This document shows, piece by piece, positions 11,601 to 22,624 of a DNA stretch of 64,000 bases. The DNA comes from Marvania coccoides. Lineage: Eukaryota; Chlorophyta; Trebouxiophyceae; Chlorellales; Chlorellaceae. The notes under the pieces are model-generated. The model did not search any database and was not told the DNA's origin. It saw only the letters and a program-made list of their open reading frames with translations. The stretch is from NCBI GenBank assembly GCA_963854735.1, contig OY978105.1, positions 806,001-870,000 on the forward strand, given 5' to 3'. Both the position numbers and the translations under genes were made by a program. Every line of letters begins with the position of its first letter. Position 1 is the stretch's first letter.

Positions 11601-14600
11601 GTGGTGATGGCCACCAACATCGCGGAGACCGCCATTACGATTGATGACGTGGTGTGCGTCATCAATTCTGGGCGCATGAAGGAAAAGTCGTACGACCCCT
11701 ACTCTGGGGTCTCCACCCTGCAGGTCGGTCTCAATTTATGGTTATATCATAGCTTCCCCTCCCCTTCTTTCTCTTTAGGTTTTTGACGATTTTTCAGCTT
11801 GTTTTCAGCATATCGTGTTTTCATGCAATATCTGGTCTATTTACTGCTATCTAAGAAGGGATGAAATGCTGGTTCATGCCTGAAACTACACTTCGACACC
11901 TTATTTGCAGAGCGCATGGATCAGCAAGGCCTCTGAGCGGCAGCGGCGGGGCCGTGCCGGGCGCTGCCAGCCCGGCGTGGCCTTCCACCTTTACTCGCGC
12001 CAGCGCAGCGAGGCGCTGGTAGAGTTCCAGCTACCGGAGCTGAAGCGCAGCCCGCTGGACGAAATGGGGCTGCAGGTGAAGCTCCTGGAGGGGCCTGGAG
12101 GCCAGGTGCGTACTCTCTTTCTTTAAACTTCAGAGAGTCAAAATGTTACTCTGAATTTCAATTTATTATACGGCTCGATTTTCAAAATAATTCGATGCTT
12201 AAATCGAATTAACTGGATCTGAATTTATCTCAACTTCAACTTTTCCTTTGCACAGGGCGAGCCCATCTCTATCGGAGAATTTCTGGCCAAGGCCGTGGAG
12301 CCCCCCGTGCCGCAGGCGGTGGAAGCCGCGGTGCAGCTGCTGCGCGACATCGGCGCGCTGGACGTCGAGGAGCGGCTCACCAGCCTGGGCCGCCACCTCG
12401 CAGCGCTGCCGCTGGCCCCGGCGCTGGGCAAAATGCTGCTGTATGGAGTGCTGTACCGCTGTCTGGACCCCATTCTCACAGTAGCCTGCTGCATGGCATA
12501 CAGGTTCGCCATTTTATTAAACAACTTCAATTTAAATGCCGTAAAATGCCGAACTATGACGCTAATATTTCTTTCTTACCGGTTTTCCCCCTTCTTCGTT
12601 CTTTCTTTAGGGATCCGTGGGTGCTGCCTGCTGAGGCAGAGGCGCGGCGGCAGGCTGCGATGCTGCGCGCTCGGCTGTCCACGGAGGCTGGCGGGTCGTC
12701 AGACCACCTGGCCACTGTGAGGGCCTTCAACGGCTGGATGGCTGCAAAAGCGGTGTGTTTTATTCTTTATTTTTTAATTTATAGTTTATAATAAATGCCT
12801 TGAAACCTTATAATATTACGCTAGTATTTAAACTCCTCTCCGCTAAATATGTTTAAATTATATTTATAAATCGTTCAAGAGTGCTAAGTAGTTTTTATTG
12901 GAGTTTTTTCTTTTGCAGCGGGGCGGTGGTGGCGACCGCGCCTACTGCTCCCAGAACTTTCTCAGCCCGGCCACGATGAACATGCTGCACGGCATGCGCA
13001 CGCAGCTGCTGGCCGAGCTGGTGGCACGCGGTTTTGTAGGCTCGCTGGAGGCTGCTTCGACCCAGGGCAGCAGAGCCGATCTGGTACGGGCGGTACTGGT
13101 AAGTGTTGGCGTTTGTACTGGCTTTCTTTTCAACGATTATTTGCAAAGCTATTCCAGATTTTCGCCTTCCGATAATTACTTTTTCCGCTCACGTGAATAT
13201 TGGATTTTTTCTTTCTTGCGTTCACTGCAGGGGTGTGGGCTGTACCCGCTGATCGGACGGCTGCTACCTGTGCCTCCCCGCGACCAGAAGGCGCGCAGTT
13301 CGGTGCTCACGCGCGGGGGCGACCGTGTTCGCATCCACCCGGCTTCGATAAACTCAAAGCTGAAAATTGAGGCGCCGCCGCTGCCAGAGGATGACGACGC
13401 GCCTGCGCCTCCCGAGTTTGCGGCTCTGGTGTGCTTTGACGAGCTCACGCGGGGGGAGTCGATGCTGTGTAAGTCGAAACAAAAAAATGTGTTTGTTTTT
13501 TTTGTTTTTTAGTTTACCCTTATTTTTGTGTGGGATGGGGGGTATTTTCAGGAGGTGCCTGCTGATTCTGTTCGATTTTACGTTGATTAATTCAAAATTT
13601 CTCCCATTTTTTTCTCTTGCAGACGTCAAGACCTGCACCGCCATGCACCCCCACCCCGTGGCGCTGGTGGCCGCACAGGTCACTCCTGCTCCAGACATCG
13701 ACGAAGACGCAGCAGAAGACGACGAAGGAGTGGCCGGCGGGGTGCAGAGCATGCAGCTGGGGGATGCTGCCGAGGGCTGTGCAACTGGAGGCGGGGAACA
13801 CGATGGCCCTATTGCTTCTGTTCCAGAGACGGGACTTTTGATCGTGGATGGCTGGATGAAGTTCAGGGTGAGCAATTCTTTCTTATTTTCTTTCTTTTCA
13901 GCGTTCCAATACATTTTTTATTATTGCCATTCGGTGAATTCTCACAAACCCGTTTTTCTCGCGTGACTAGCTCCATCATTATGTTTATTTATTAAAATGC
14001 AGGTTCCGTTCGCAGCAGTGGCGCAGCTCTCATGCCTGCGGCTGCGGCTAGGCGACGCTTTTGCTGCCACCGTCCGACGCCCTCAGACCCCCTTGCCTCC
14101 CATCCTGCAAGGCGCCATCGACGTCTCCACCGCCATATTTACCAACGAGAGCGAAGCGGCGCTCGACGGCCGTGAAACCGACTTGGGAGCCTCTTTTGGA
14201 GGAGCAGGCGGTGGCAGCAGGTATGGAGGTGGAAGAGGCCAAGGCGGGCATCACCTGTTCAGGTACAGCCACCATTCTGCGCCTGCGCCGCGGGGACGCG
14301 GAGGCGGCGGGAGAGGCTTCGGCCGTGGGCAGCCGCAGTATCAACCGATATCAATTCATCAGCAGCAAGGGCGCGGCGGCGGCGGAAGCCGAGGCGGTTA
14401 TGGACGCGATGCCGCCCCCCAGCAGCAGTACAGTCAGCAGCAAGGCCGGGGCGGCGGCGGTAGCGGCGGGGGAAGGGGGGGAGGAGGAGGGCGTGGCGGT
14501 GGCGGTGCTGCCCCTGCTGTGGTGAGCCAGCCGTATACAGGGCCGTACGCACCGGTTCCTCCGCCGCAAGGACAGCAGCATGGCGTGAAGCGCAGTCACT

Positions 14601-14710
14601 CTGGCAAGCCGCTGTCTGGTGGAGGGGAAGGTGGCGGCGGCAGAGGAGGCGGTGGCGGTCGCAGAGGAGGGCGAGGCAGGGGAGGAAGAGGTCGGGATGG
14701 CCGCCAGTAA
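8625..14710 (+). CDS. DEIH-box RNA/DNA helicase with R3H domain, ankyrin insert and RGG tails (NIH/DExH6-like)
   Basis: ATP-driven nucleic-acid helicase. Twelve GT-AG exons (8625-9344, 9603-9917, 10197-10442, 10724-11005, 11133-11723, 11911-12105, 12256-12503, 12611-12752, 12919-13098, 13231-13468, 13623-13867, 14003-14710) join to 1369 residues. In order: a Gly/Arg-rich N-terminus (GRGERGGRGGGGRGRGR); an R3H-like region (LSNHDRAVVHAECKRYGFSS); Walker A (GETGCGKTT); DEIH (VIDEIHERD); motif III (LMSATL); an ankyrin-like insert near residues 560-640 (NVRHPETGATALIAAAFHGR, then LLSNGAEPAIRANNGMSA); the second RecA lobe (ATNIAETAITIDDV, motif VI QRRGRAGR); winged-helix/HA2 and OB regions; and an RGG-rich tail. 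R3H + DEIH + ankyrin is the architecture of the plant nuclear DEIH helicase NIH. Nuclear location is inferred. Confidence 0.93.
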
Positions 14711-15023
14711 TTTTTTTTAAATGCAGCTCTGCTGCAAGCAGTTTCCCCACATTTACCTCGACGTATTTGTGATTTTGGCTTCATTTTTAACGGTTTTATT
14801 AGCGCATATGACTCACATACGACATGACTAACGTTTGTGTAAAACATAAACTAGTTAATTACAGCCTGTCAGCACTTTCTACTGATGTTTCCGAACTGGC
14901 ATTATCTCCACTGTTTCCTCTCTCTTCATCTTCATTTCTGCACAAGCTAGTCCTCAAATTTACGCCTCTCCGTGACTACGTGTTCTCCCTTCCCTTCCAG
15001 TTTTTGAAGCGTGTTTTTTACCA
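14711..15023. other. 3' UTR spacer between convergent helicase and SnoaL-like genes
   Basis: The 313 bp between two convergent stop codons holds both 3' UTRs. No other feature seen. Confidence 0.4.
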
Positions 15024-16108
15024 TTACGCTAGTCTCTTGAGGCGCAGCTCGCGGAAGCCACCCTCTGGCACCTTTTCTTTCAGCTCCTCTTTGTCCTCAG
15101 CGAATGCAGACCGGTACACTGCAATAAGAGCTCAAATGCCATATTAAAAAAAGAAATTTGATTTCCTCCCCCGTAATATAATTTATGGTGTTCTCGGCAA
15201 CAAACTGAAATTCGCTTAAATTACATAAAATGCAGCACATCACACTTGCCCGTAATTTCTGCGATCTTGGAGCGGTCTGCGTTGAACTTGATGATGTTGA
15301 TGCCTGAGAAGCTGGAGGTGTGGTGAGAGGGGCGGTGGCCGTGCCACTCCCCCAGCCCTGTCGCGGTCCCCTCATAAGTCACCCACACAGAGTTGGTATC
15401 GCCTGGTTAATTCGGCACCAAAGCGGCCAAAAATGTGAGTTATCATGACGTCGAAATGATGAAGCTTGAAAAGATGAAAAGGAGCGGCAGTGGGGGTTGA
15501 ATGATTTTTTGCGACCGTCTCACATGTGGCGATCTCTCCGATCTCGGCGTAGAAGTCGGGGAAGGCGGTTCTGACGTCGTGCAGGTAGTGCTTCATCCCT
15601 TCCACGCCTGCTGTGGGATGGGCTGGGTCCCAGACCTTGTCCACATGCACGCAGTCATCGTCAAAGATCTCGCTGGAGATCTCGATGTTGCCCTTGCTCA
15701 GAAAATCGACAAAGTATTTGTGCACGATCTGCAGAGGCAGGGGTGGAGAAAAAATGTCAAAATAAAAAGACTGAAACTCGCAAGATTAGAGTAATATCCA
15801 GAGACGCATTCAATCTGGCGTGTCTGCCAATTTACCACCACCCAATGAAAAGGCCGCGGAGATTTTTTCCCTTTCAATCAAACTCATGTCGTTTCGGAAC
15901 TCACGGTGACCATCTGCTGCACCCGCCAGTCGAGCTGCGCGGCCGTCTCTTTGTATGCTTTCACTGTGAGCCCAGATACGGGTCGGTTTGGCCTCCGGGA
16001 GTTGGGTTTGGCAGCTGTTCGAAAGATGATTGATGGTCTTGGTGCTCTTCGCGGCACAGACACTGCAGCATGGCTGGTCCTCACAAACGATGCCGAGGAG
16101 ATCATCAT
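15024..16108 (-). CDS. SnoaL/NTF2-like fold protein, plastid-targeted
   Basis: Four exons (16108-15905, 15728-15524, 15402-15244, 15118-15024) join in frame to 220 residues. The N-terminal 55 residues are Ser/Arg/Pro-rich with almost no acids, which fits a plastid transit peptide. The rest matches the SnoaL-like (polyketide-cyclase-type) member of the NTF2 fold: a helix with VHKYFVDFLSKGN, FDDDCVHVDKVWDP, a central HYLHDVRTAFPDFYAEI, then beta strands VWVTYEGTATG and GINIIKFN. This fold is used both for small-molecule enzymes and for non-enzymatic binding, so no reaction can be assigned. The start was chosen at the first ATG of a tandem pair (ATGATG) that opens the transit peptide. Confidence 0.82.
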
Positions 16109-16812
16109 GTTTGACAGATTATAAATAAAAAATTTGCATCGAAAATATATATCGGCGAGAGAAGAGAAGGGCTCCACGTGGCAGGCCTCAGAAATGCTCT
16201 GGTGTTTTGGCCTGGTTGAAGCATAGAGCTTACCCTTTTCAAGATGCACACTCGCATTCCAGTCCGCTGCCCTGTCCACAGGGAGAGCGAACTACTGCTG
16301 GGGGCAGAGACATTCCACACCGATTCCACACCGCCCAGAAAGCGGGGCAGCATGGACCAGCAGGCATGGCCAGGCTGAGGACATGCTGCATGCAAGCCAC
16401 ACTATTTATTAGTTTAACATGGTTGCAAATCGGCTGTTAGCCATGTCTGCAAGGCGCCTGCGGAAAAAAGCAAAGAAATATGCCACCAGCATGGACTCTG
16501 TGGAATTAATAAATCAGAAGAGCATTCTGCTGGGGTTTTGCTTGCTTAGTACAAAGACCAAGAGTGAAGAAATCCTGCTGGGTTTATTTCTTCAATGGAA
16601 ACCATGCTAAGCGCTGAGAGAAAAGAAATTGCCAGCGCTGAGAGAAAAGACATTGGACAAGTGCTACTTTATGGGAGGACAACATTGCAAGAAAATATTT
16701 TTTTTTCATTTCATATGCCCAATATACTCCGAGAATAATTAAGCTCGTCCTACTTCTTAACAAAAATATGATTTAAGAGTCCCCAGGGGGAGAGTTGGCT
16801 GAATTGTCTTAG
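16109..16812. other. Gene-poor region upstream of the retroelement remnant
   Basis: No convincing gene. It holds the promoter side of the SnoaL-like gene, a 24-bp tandem repeat at 16611-16658 and AT-rich sequence. Short open frames here lack codon bias and homology-like features. Confidence 0.4.
16611..16658. repeat. 24-bp tandem repeat, two units
   Basis: The core gcgctgagagaaaaga occurs at 16611 and again at 16635, with small differences after the core. It borders the retroelement-like region. Confidence 0.7.
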
Positions 16813-17271
16813 CTTAGCACTTATCTCGACACCTGGTACCCTACACCGCTCTCCGCGGAGGACTACGTGCCCCACCGCCACCTGCAGAGTGCGGAAGGGA
16901 CGGTATTGCAGGCACTCTTGCCGAGAGCGGACAGAGCAGCGCTGTCGCGTTTCCGGCTAGGAGTGCAATGGATCCGAGTCCCAAGGGTGGGGGAGAGTGG
17001 AGTCTGGCACCCACCAGCCGTGTGCCCCCTGTGCGCGCAGCCAGGCCCGCACCACGAATCGCACATCTTGCGCACCTGCTCCGCGCTGCATCAAGAGCGG
17101 GCTCAGGCGGCCACAGCGTTGGCAGCGGCGCCAACGACTAGGAGCCTGCTGGAAATGGCGGAGGCAGACCTCACCCAGGTGGCAGCCCTGGTGCGGGCGC
17201 ACCTGGAGGGCGTACAGGCGGCGAATAAAGAGAGCACAAGGAGCGAGAGAGAGTCAAGATTACGAAGATGA
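16813..17271 (+). pseudogene. 3' fragment of a LINE-type retrotransposon ORF2 (C-terminal CCHC region)
   Basis: An open frame runs from just after a stop codon (16810-16812) to a stop at 17271 and has no methionine start near its left end. Seen: ALSRFRLGVQWIRVPRVGE, then CPLC-x9-H-x4-C (CPLCAQPG...SHILRTCSALHQER), then an Ala/Glu/Arg tail. An RxRLG-type segment followed by a Cys/His cluster near the protein end is typical of the region after the reverse transcriptase of non-LTR retrotransposons. Reverse transcriptase, endonuclease and ORF1 are absent, so this looks like a 5'-truncated insertion, the usual fate of LINE copies. Family assignment rests on the motif pattern only. Confidence 0.5.
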
Positions 17272-18080
17272 AGAAATTTTACAACATGGTGATTTATTTA
17301 ATATATTATGCTTGCACATGCGGTGGTTCGCGCTCCCTACTAGTTAGCTCATTGTAGCTGCCAGTGCGTAAACTTTGGTTGTTTACTGCACTGCGACGTC
17401 GGATGCTTCACTTCCCCGTGGTATCGTAGTCTCTATCGGACGGGTACAAATGGCGGGTGCCACATTTCCAGTGAGCACACCGGGTAGTACACCATAAACC
17501 CTTAAGCCAGGGGTTGAGTGACCGCTGTAGATGGGAGGGGTGCTGGGCGGGCCAGCATTGCCCAAGCGCGAACCCCAAACCGGACGGGCCGTTTGCCGTC
17601 CGGAGAGTCCTGCTTTCCCCAATTTTTTTTTTCCTCTTTCTTTTATTCATGTCGGTCGCGCCGGTGGGGGACTCAGGAAGACAGGGGCCAGAGTCTTACA
17701 TTGTGGGCGACGGTGCGGTATCGGCGTAATGCTGTATCCGTACGCCCCCAGTACCTGAGGTTGATCCCACGGATGGAAGGGGGTACTCCGCCTTACTGTG
17801 GCGGGGTGAGTGGCACGTCGGCTTGCACCAACCTTGGTAGTAGACGTTACAACCATATGTAAAACCTCCAAACCTCCAAACCTCTGATACCCAGTCTTTT
17901 CGAAGGAGGAAGGGAAAAAAGGGGATGACTTCTTTAATTCGCCCCTGTTTGGGCGATCTAGATTCTTGCACTTGATGCCAGTTAATAAATTCGCATATCG
18001 TTTGCATTCTGAACGGGGGGAGGGAAATAATATGTCTACCAGGCCCGGCCAGAACAAAAAAAACCTAAAACCTCACGCAC
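17272..18080 (+). mobile_element. Probable 3' UTR of the truncated LINE-like element
   Basis: About 600-800 bp follow the ORF2-like fragment. They are moderately GC-rich, unlike ordinary spacers here, and non-coding. They include a three-copy short repeat (aaacctccaaacctccaaacctct, about 17863-17886) and end in an A-rich stretch (aacaaaaaaaacctaaaacc, about 18053-18072). An A-rich or short tandem-repeat terminus is expected at a LINE 3' end. The boundary is a guess. Confidence 0.35.
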
Positions 18081-18475
18081 ACCTCCTTAGAACAACAACA
18101 AAAAAATTAGCACCTCAAATTAAGTTTTTAATACCGTTATTTTATAAAAAAACAAAGAAAAAAATCAAAACAAAGACCCCAAGGGGGAATGACTGAAGAG
18201 GCAATAAATTGCCTCTATGGGGGAGGAAAGGGGGGATAGAGTTTTAGCCAATTCCTGTTGCTGGGTTTGGGGCAGGTGGTGGCGCGTGTGGAAGGCGAGA
18301 AGTCAGGTGTCAAGAACAATTCCTTCAAGAATAAAACAAAACTGCATCTCTCTTTCTTGGCGTAAAGAAAGAAATTGCGCAATCATCTAGCCTGGTACAA
18401 AGCCGGCGCTGCTGCTGCATAACATTAGTTTGATTATATCTGGCATTTCTCCAACATCCAGGCAGCATTCGAACG
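18081..18475. other. A-rich spacer with a hairpin before the secreted-protein gene
   Basis: Non-coding. A-rich up to about 18180, then an inverted repeat at 18197-18216 (9-bp arms, AA loop), then the presumed promoter and 5' UTR of the downstream gene. Confidence 0.4.
18197..18216. repeat. Short perfect inverted repeat
   Basis: The arms agaggcaat and attgcctct are fully complementary around an AA loop. It lies near the retroelement-like region and may be a hairpin or chance. Confidence 0.6.
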
Positions 18476-19843
18476 ATGAAGACCTCCCTTATCATCGCTC
18501 TGGTGTGCTTGGCGAGTGCCTCCACCGCCTTTGGCCACACGTGTAAGTGCGCATCTTTGTATCAAACACATTTATGCCAATTTCAATCTAAATATGGCGC
18601 TGATATGGCGTTTATTAGTGTTTCTGCTCTCAGAAATCTGCATCAAACAATTTTCGGGGGGTGTACCAGCAGCGAATTTCGCCGGGTTTCATCTTTTGGA
18701 CTAATAAAAGCCCCTCCGTTTTATTTTGCAGATTATGGAACCGAGGAATTCGGCTCTGATACCGCGGGCAAGGCAATTTTCGAGATGTTAACCCACAGCG
18801 GTGGGTGTGGTACAACATTCCTGCCTCCATACTCCCTTCTATACCCCCCTTTCCGAAATCTCTTCTTCAAACTCATTAACATTGCAACCAATGCGGATTT
18901 CGGGTTTCAACACTTCTAATACTATAATTATTTCTCCTCTTGAGCAGGTGAAATCTGGTGGACCCTGAATGCCACCAACATCAAGGGCCTCCACACCGTC
19001 GAGTTGGTGCGCGAGACGGGGGCTAAGTTCGTCACTGTCGCCGTTCTCCACAAATTCAAGGCCGCTCCGTCTGTTACTGGCACCAAGACGTTCACCGGCG
19101 TCGTCGGCTACGGCGACATAAGCCCTAGCTTCCCCGACGTGTACAGCCTGGTCAAAGTCAGCTGCCCCGGTGAGCTGTGCGTCAGGATCAAGAGCAATAG
19201 CGGCGAGATCTTCAGCAAGATTGCCTACGATGCCAAGGGTGGCAGCACGCCCTGCCTGGAAGCCTCCGTCCCTCACAGCCCTCCGATTGCCTGCAACTAC
19301 ACCGGGAAGTACAGGATCAAGCCCTACAAGCCTTCTTGCGCTAAGAAATTTATTAGTCATTCCCTGTTCTGCTCCAACTACGATGTCAACCTCCGTACCA
19401 TCGCCCAGGCCGCCGGGGGGCGCACAGCATGGAACATCAACGCCAAGGGCAAGGTGAACACTGCCATTGTGGCCTCCAAACCTGGCTGCACCTCCCCCAA
19501 GAAAAAGCTCACCGCCCCCATGGGCAACGGCGCCCCCTTCCTGAGCGCCTCTGGGGCCTTCAAGATCATGTCGGTGCAAAACAGTTTCTGCGATCTTGTG
19601 GTAAGCCACATCAAAAATGCTTTAAACCCCGGTTTTATATTCAGATTTAATCACTTTCTTGTTGCTATAATTTCCCTCGTGCTAACGTATTTCCTTTTGC
19701 CTCTCTATATTTGGCAGTACCTGGTGGCTTCCGGAAACAAGCCCCAGCTCGCGACCAAAAACGACTGCACAGGCATGTACATGACCAACTGGAAGGGTGG
19801 AGATGCTGTCAACAAGCAGTTCACCCTGGTCAAAATGACTTAG
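18476..19843 (+). CDS. Secreted cysteine-containing protein of unknown function
   Basis: I do not recognise this family. Four exons (18476-18542, 18732-18800, 18948-19600, 19718-19843) join in frame to 304 residues. Seen: a clear signal peptide (MKTSLIIALVCLASASTAFG) with likely cleavage after AFG; no later membrane helix; about ten cysteines in the mature chain, including C-x4-C (SCPGELCVRI); and two N-glycosylation sequons (NATN, NYTG). The mature chain is rich in Gly, Ser, Lys and beta-prone stretches, ending in VASGNKPQLATKNDCTG and FTLVKMT. The even Cys content and sequons suggest a disulfide-bonded extracellular or cell-wall protein; that is inference. Clean splice phases and GC-rich exons support a real gene. 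Confidence 0.8.
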
Positions 19844-20782
19844 AAACTTATTCATTGGCATACGCCTGCATGCTTCTCCATCACTGCTAAGAACTACGTA
19901 GATACCCTTAACAACTCCCGTTTTTTCATCTCCATTTCCCATGTCCCAATATGTGTTCTCTTATCTTCCATGTATGCCAAACTGTGGGCATATATCTTAA
20001 AACATTTCCTCTCCCCTCTCTTTTCCCCTTAAAATTGCCCCTTTCCCTTACGAATGTGACTAAGAGTGAGGCTTGTCACTGCGCATTGATCATCACTATT
20101 GGCGAGCGCTGAATTAGTTGCTAATTCAAGAAATTTCTTTTTTAGGGACTTAATTTTCCTTCTCCGTTGCTTAAATTATTTTGTAAGTCATTAAAGGAAA
20201 AATTTGGTTTCAATGAGTCCCGGTTGCGCACCAGATGATCAGCGCAGAGAAGTGGCATGTCTCAAAGTATGAAACGAGGGGAAATGACTGGCTGGTAGGC
20301 GTCATGAATGGCGGAAGAAATCATGCCTGGGGCAGTCAATTCTGAAAGCTCGGTAGCTGCAAGTGGATTGCGATCACGCTGGAAGCTGTGCGGCGGGTGA
20401 AGGAGCAGATTTTTCTTCCCTCTCTCGCTGCGAATAATTTAATAATTATTATTATTGGGGGGTATATTACAAAGCATAATACAGTTGAATATAATAGAAT
20501 AAGGGGGGAAACATTGCAAGAAAGCAGCAGCTTCTGAATTGGAAAGCTCCGCTCGGAGGAACCCTAAAGGGGAGAGGAAAAAAATTGAAAAAAGGGATAC
20601 ACATAGTTTGAAACCTTGAAAACTTGGTATAAAAATCAAGTATAATGTTAAAGTGGTTGTTAATCGTTGAATTGGCCGATATCAGCACATCACCAGCCAT
20701 CCATCAAATCTCGTAATTTCTTTGTTCCCTCCTTCAGCCATACTGTGTTGTAGTCACCCACTCCAGCTGTCGCAAAATCAAG
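19844..20782. other. Convergent spacer (secreted protein / PP2C)
   Basis: About 940 bp of non-coding sequence holding two 3' UTRs. A small ATT microsatellite (taataattattattatt, near 20439-20455) is present. No gene seen. Confidence 0.4.
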
Positions 20783-22624
20783 TTATTCGTTGTTTATTTT
20801 GCTGCCCATCCGGCCTCCAGTCCTCCCAACCACCGCGACTGCAGCTGGCGCAGCTTCCTCTCCATCAGACCCCTCCAGCACCTCATCAAATATTATGACA
20901 GCAGCTGAGGTATTATCAGGGCGGCTGTATCGCCCGCTGCCTTGCACTACAGCCACGGCCTGCTTGCACAGCGCGGCGGCGGCGCCGCTGGCGCCGCGGC
21001 CGTCCGCCATCGCGTCACACACCTCCCGTACCTGGTAAGGAAAAAAAAAACAAAAAAAAAACAATTTAAACCCCGCTGTATATATAAAAATACACGTTGA
21101 GGAGTCCATGCGAGAAGGTGAAGAGTTGCAAGGGATGATTGAAATGAAGATACGAATGTATTTCTTACCGCTCTGTTGGCGTCCACCCCTTCCCACACCC
21201 CGTCGGAGGCGGCGATGATGCAAACGTCCTTGGGGCCCAGCCGGCGCAGCGCCACCTCTGAAATACGATATTAAAAAAAGAGCTTAGTCAGAGAGTGTAT
21301 AAAATAAATAAATAAGCGCGCAAGAAGTTTTATTTTTCAGCGAGGAAGGCCGTGCATGAAATTAATTTTTTCCTACGAAACCGTCAGCAGCTTTGGAAGA
21401 AGGCATAAAAATTGCTACTCACCAGGCGTGGGAATCACGCCGTACGCCGCCATCATCCTGTGCCCCAGCGCCCGCGTCATCGCCAGCGAAAACAGCCCAG
21501 ACGGGAGACCCGGCACTGGCACGGTAATATAACCGTCCTCTTTTCGAATCTTCGGCTTCTTGCCGCCGTGCTGCGCCAGCCGCTCGCGCTCCCCCTCGTG
21601 ACTGCCGCTGTGCCCCGCCGTCACTACCTCTCCCGTGTACTTGGCCGGCTCCGAGGGGTCATTGCCTTCCCGCCCCACCACAACTAAGCTGTCCCCGGCG
21701 TGGGCCACCGCCAGACAGCGCCCCTGCACCACGACCGCGGTGGCGGTGGTGCCAAACTCCAGGAGGCGCGCGCCTGCGCATAGGGGGAGGGTTGAGGAGG
21801 GGGGGGGGGGTCATTAGTAAGCGGCGGAACACTAATTATACAATTTCTGGCAATACAACGGGTCAACGCGTGAAACATAGAGTAGGCAATTGCTCAATAA
21901 AAGTGTTTGCAAATGCAGCATGAACCAAATCAACAGAAACCCAAATCAATGCAGAACACTGTGCCGTTATCCCACTTTAAACTTTTGCACATGCCCCCTT
22001 TCCCCCTTCTAAAAGAACACAATCGCGTCCCCATTCCACCGCACATGCCATAAACTGCAGCACCCCTCTGCAAACGCATGAAACTCGCCTGTAAGAGGGT
22101 GGCTGTAGACCGCTTGTCCCATATGGCTGGTCAGGGTGTACTTGCGCTCCTCTGGGGCATGCTTAGGGTAAGTGTAGTTGCGGGGCGCCGTCTCGTACTT
22201 CTGCATCGCCGCGTCGTGCCCCACGTGAAATGCCTCCACCAGAATGGCCTCAACCTCCCGAGGCGGCAGCGCCCCCAGAGCCCGGGTTTTCAGCACCGAG
22301 GCTTTGAGGGACTGCAGGATGGCGGCGGCGGCGTCTTTGGCTGCCATTTCGCCGAGCATGCCGTGCCCGTCCATCACCAGCGCGACGTAGCACTGCGGGA
22401 GGCCGAGCCGACGGAGGTCAGCATCGGAATGGAGGGCATCCACGAGGACATAGTCCTGGTTGAGGGCGCCGTAGCGGGAACCTGGTAGGGTAGCCGCGCT
22501 GTGAAGATGGTGGGGAAAAAGGGAGCGCGGTGAGGTCGTTTGACGAGAGAAACTGGGGAATGATCTGTGGAAAGCGACAAAAATAGCGAGAACAGGCAGC
22601 GTGAGCTCACCCTAACAACACCAT
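20783..22624 (-). CDS. PP2C-family Ser/Thr protein phosphatase
   Basis: Metal-dependent phosphatase that dephosphorylates Ser/Thr in signalling proteins. Exon 1 is only 14 nt (22624-22611: ATG plus four codons and two bases). Exon 2 begins at 22498 and runs on to YVLVDALHSD and YVALVMDGHG, the metal-binding DGHG motif. Later exons hold FGTTATAVVV, CLAVAHAGDSLVVV, SLAMTRALGHRM, CIIAASDGVWE (metal-binding Asp) and SRPDNTSAAVIIF (DN motif). These are the PP2C motifs in order, so the enzyme should be active. The end of exon 2 is the least certain: the only in-phase donor seen is weak (CA|GTTTAT near 22040). The C-terminal tail after the DN motif is short and Ala/Gly-rich. Confidence 0.9.
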
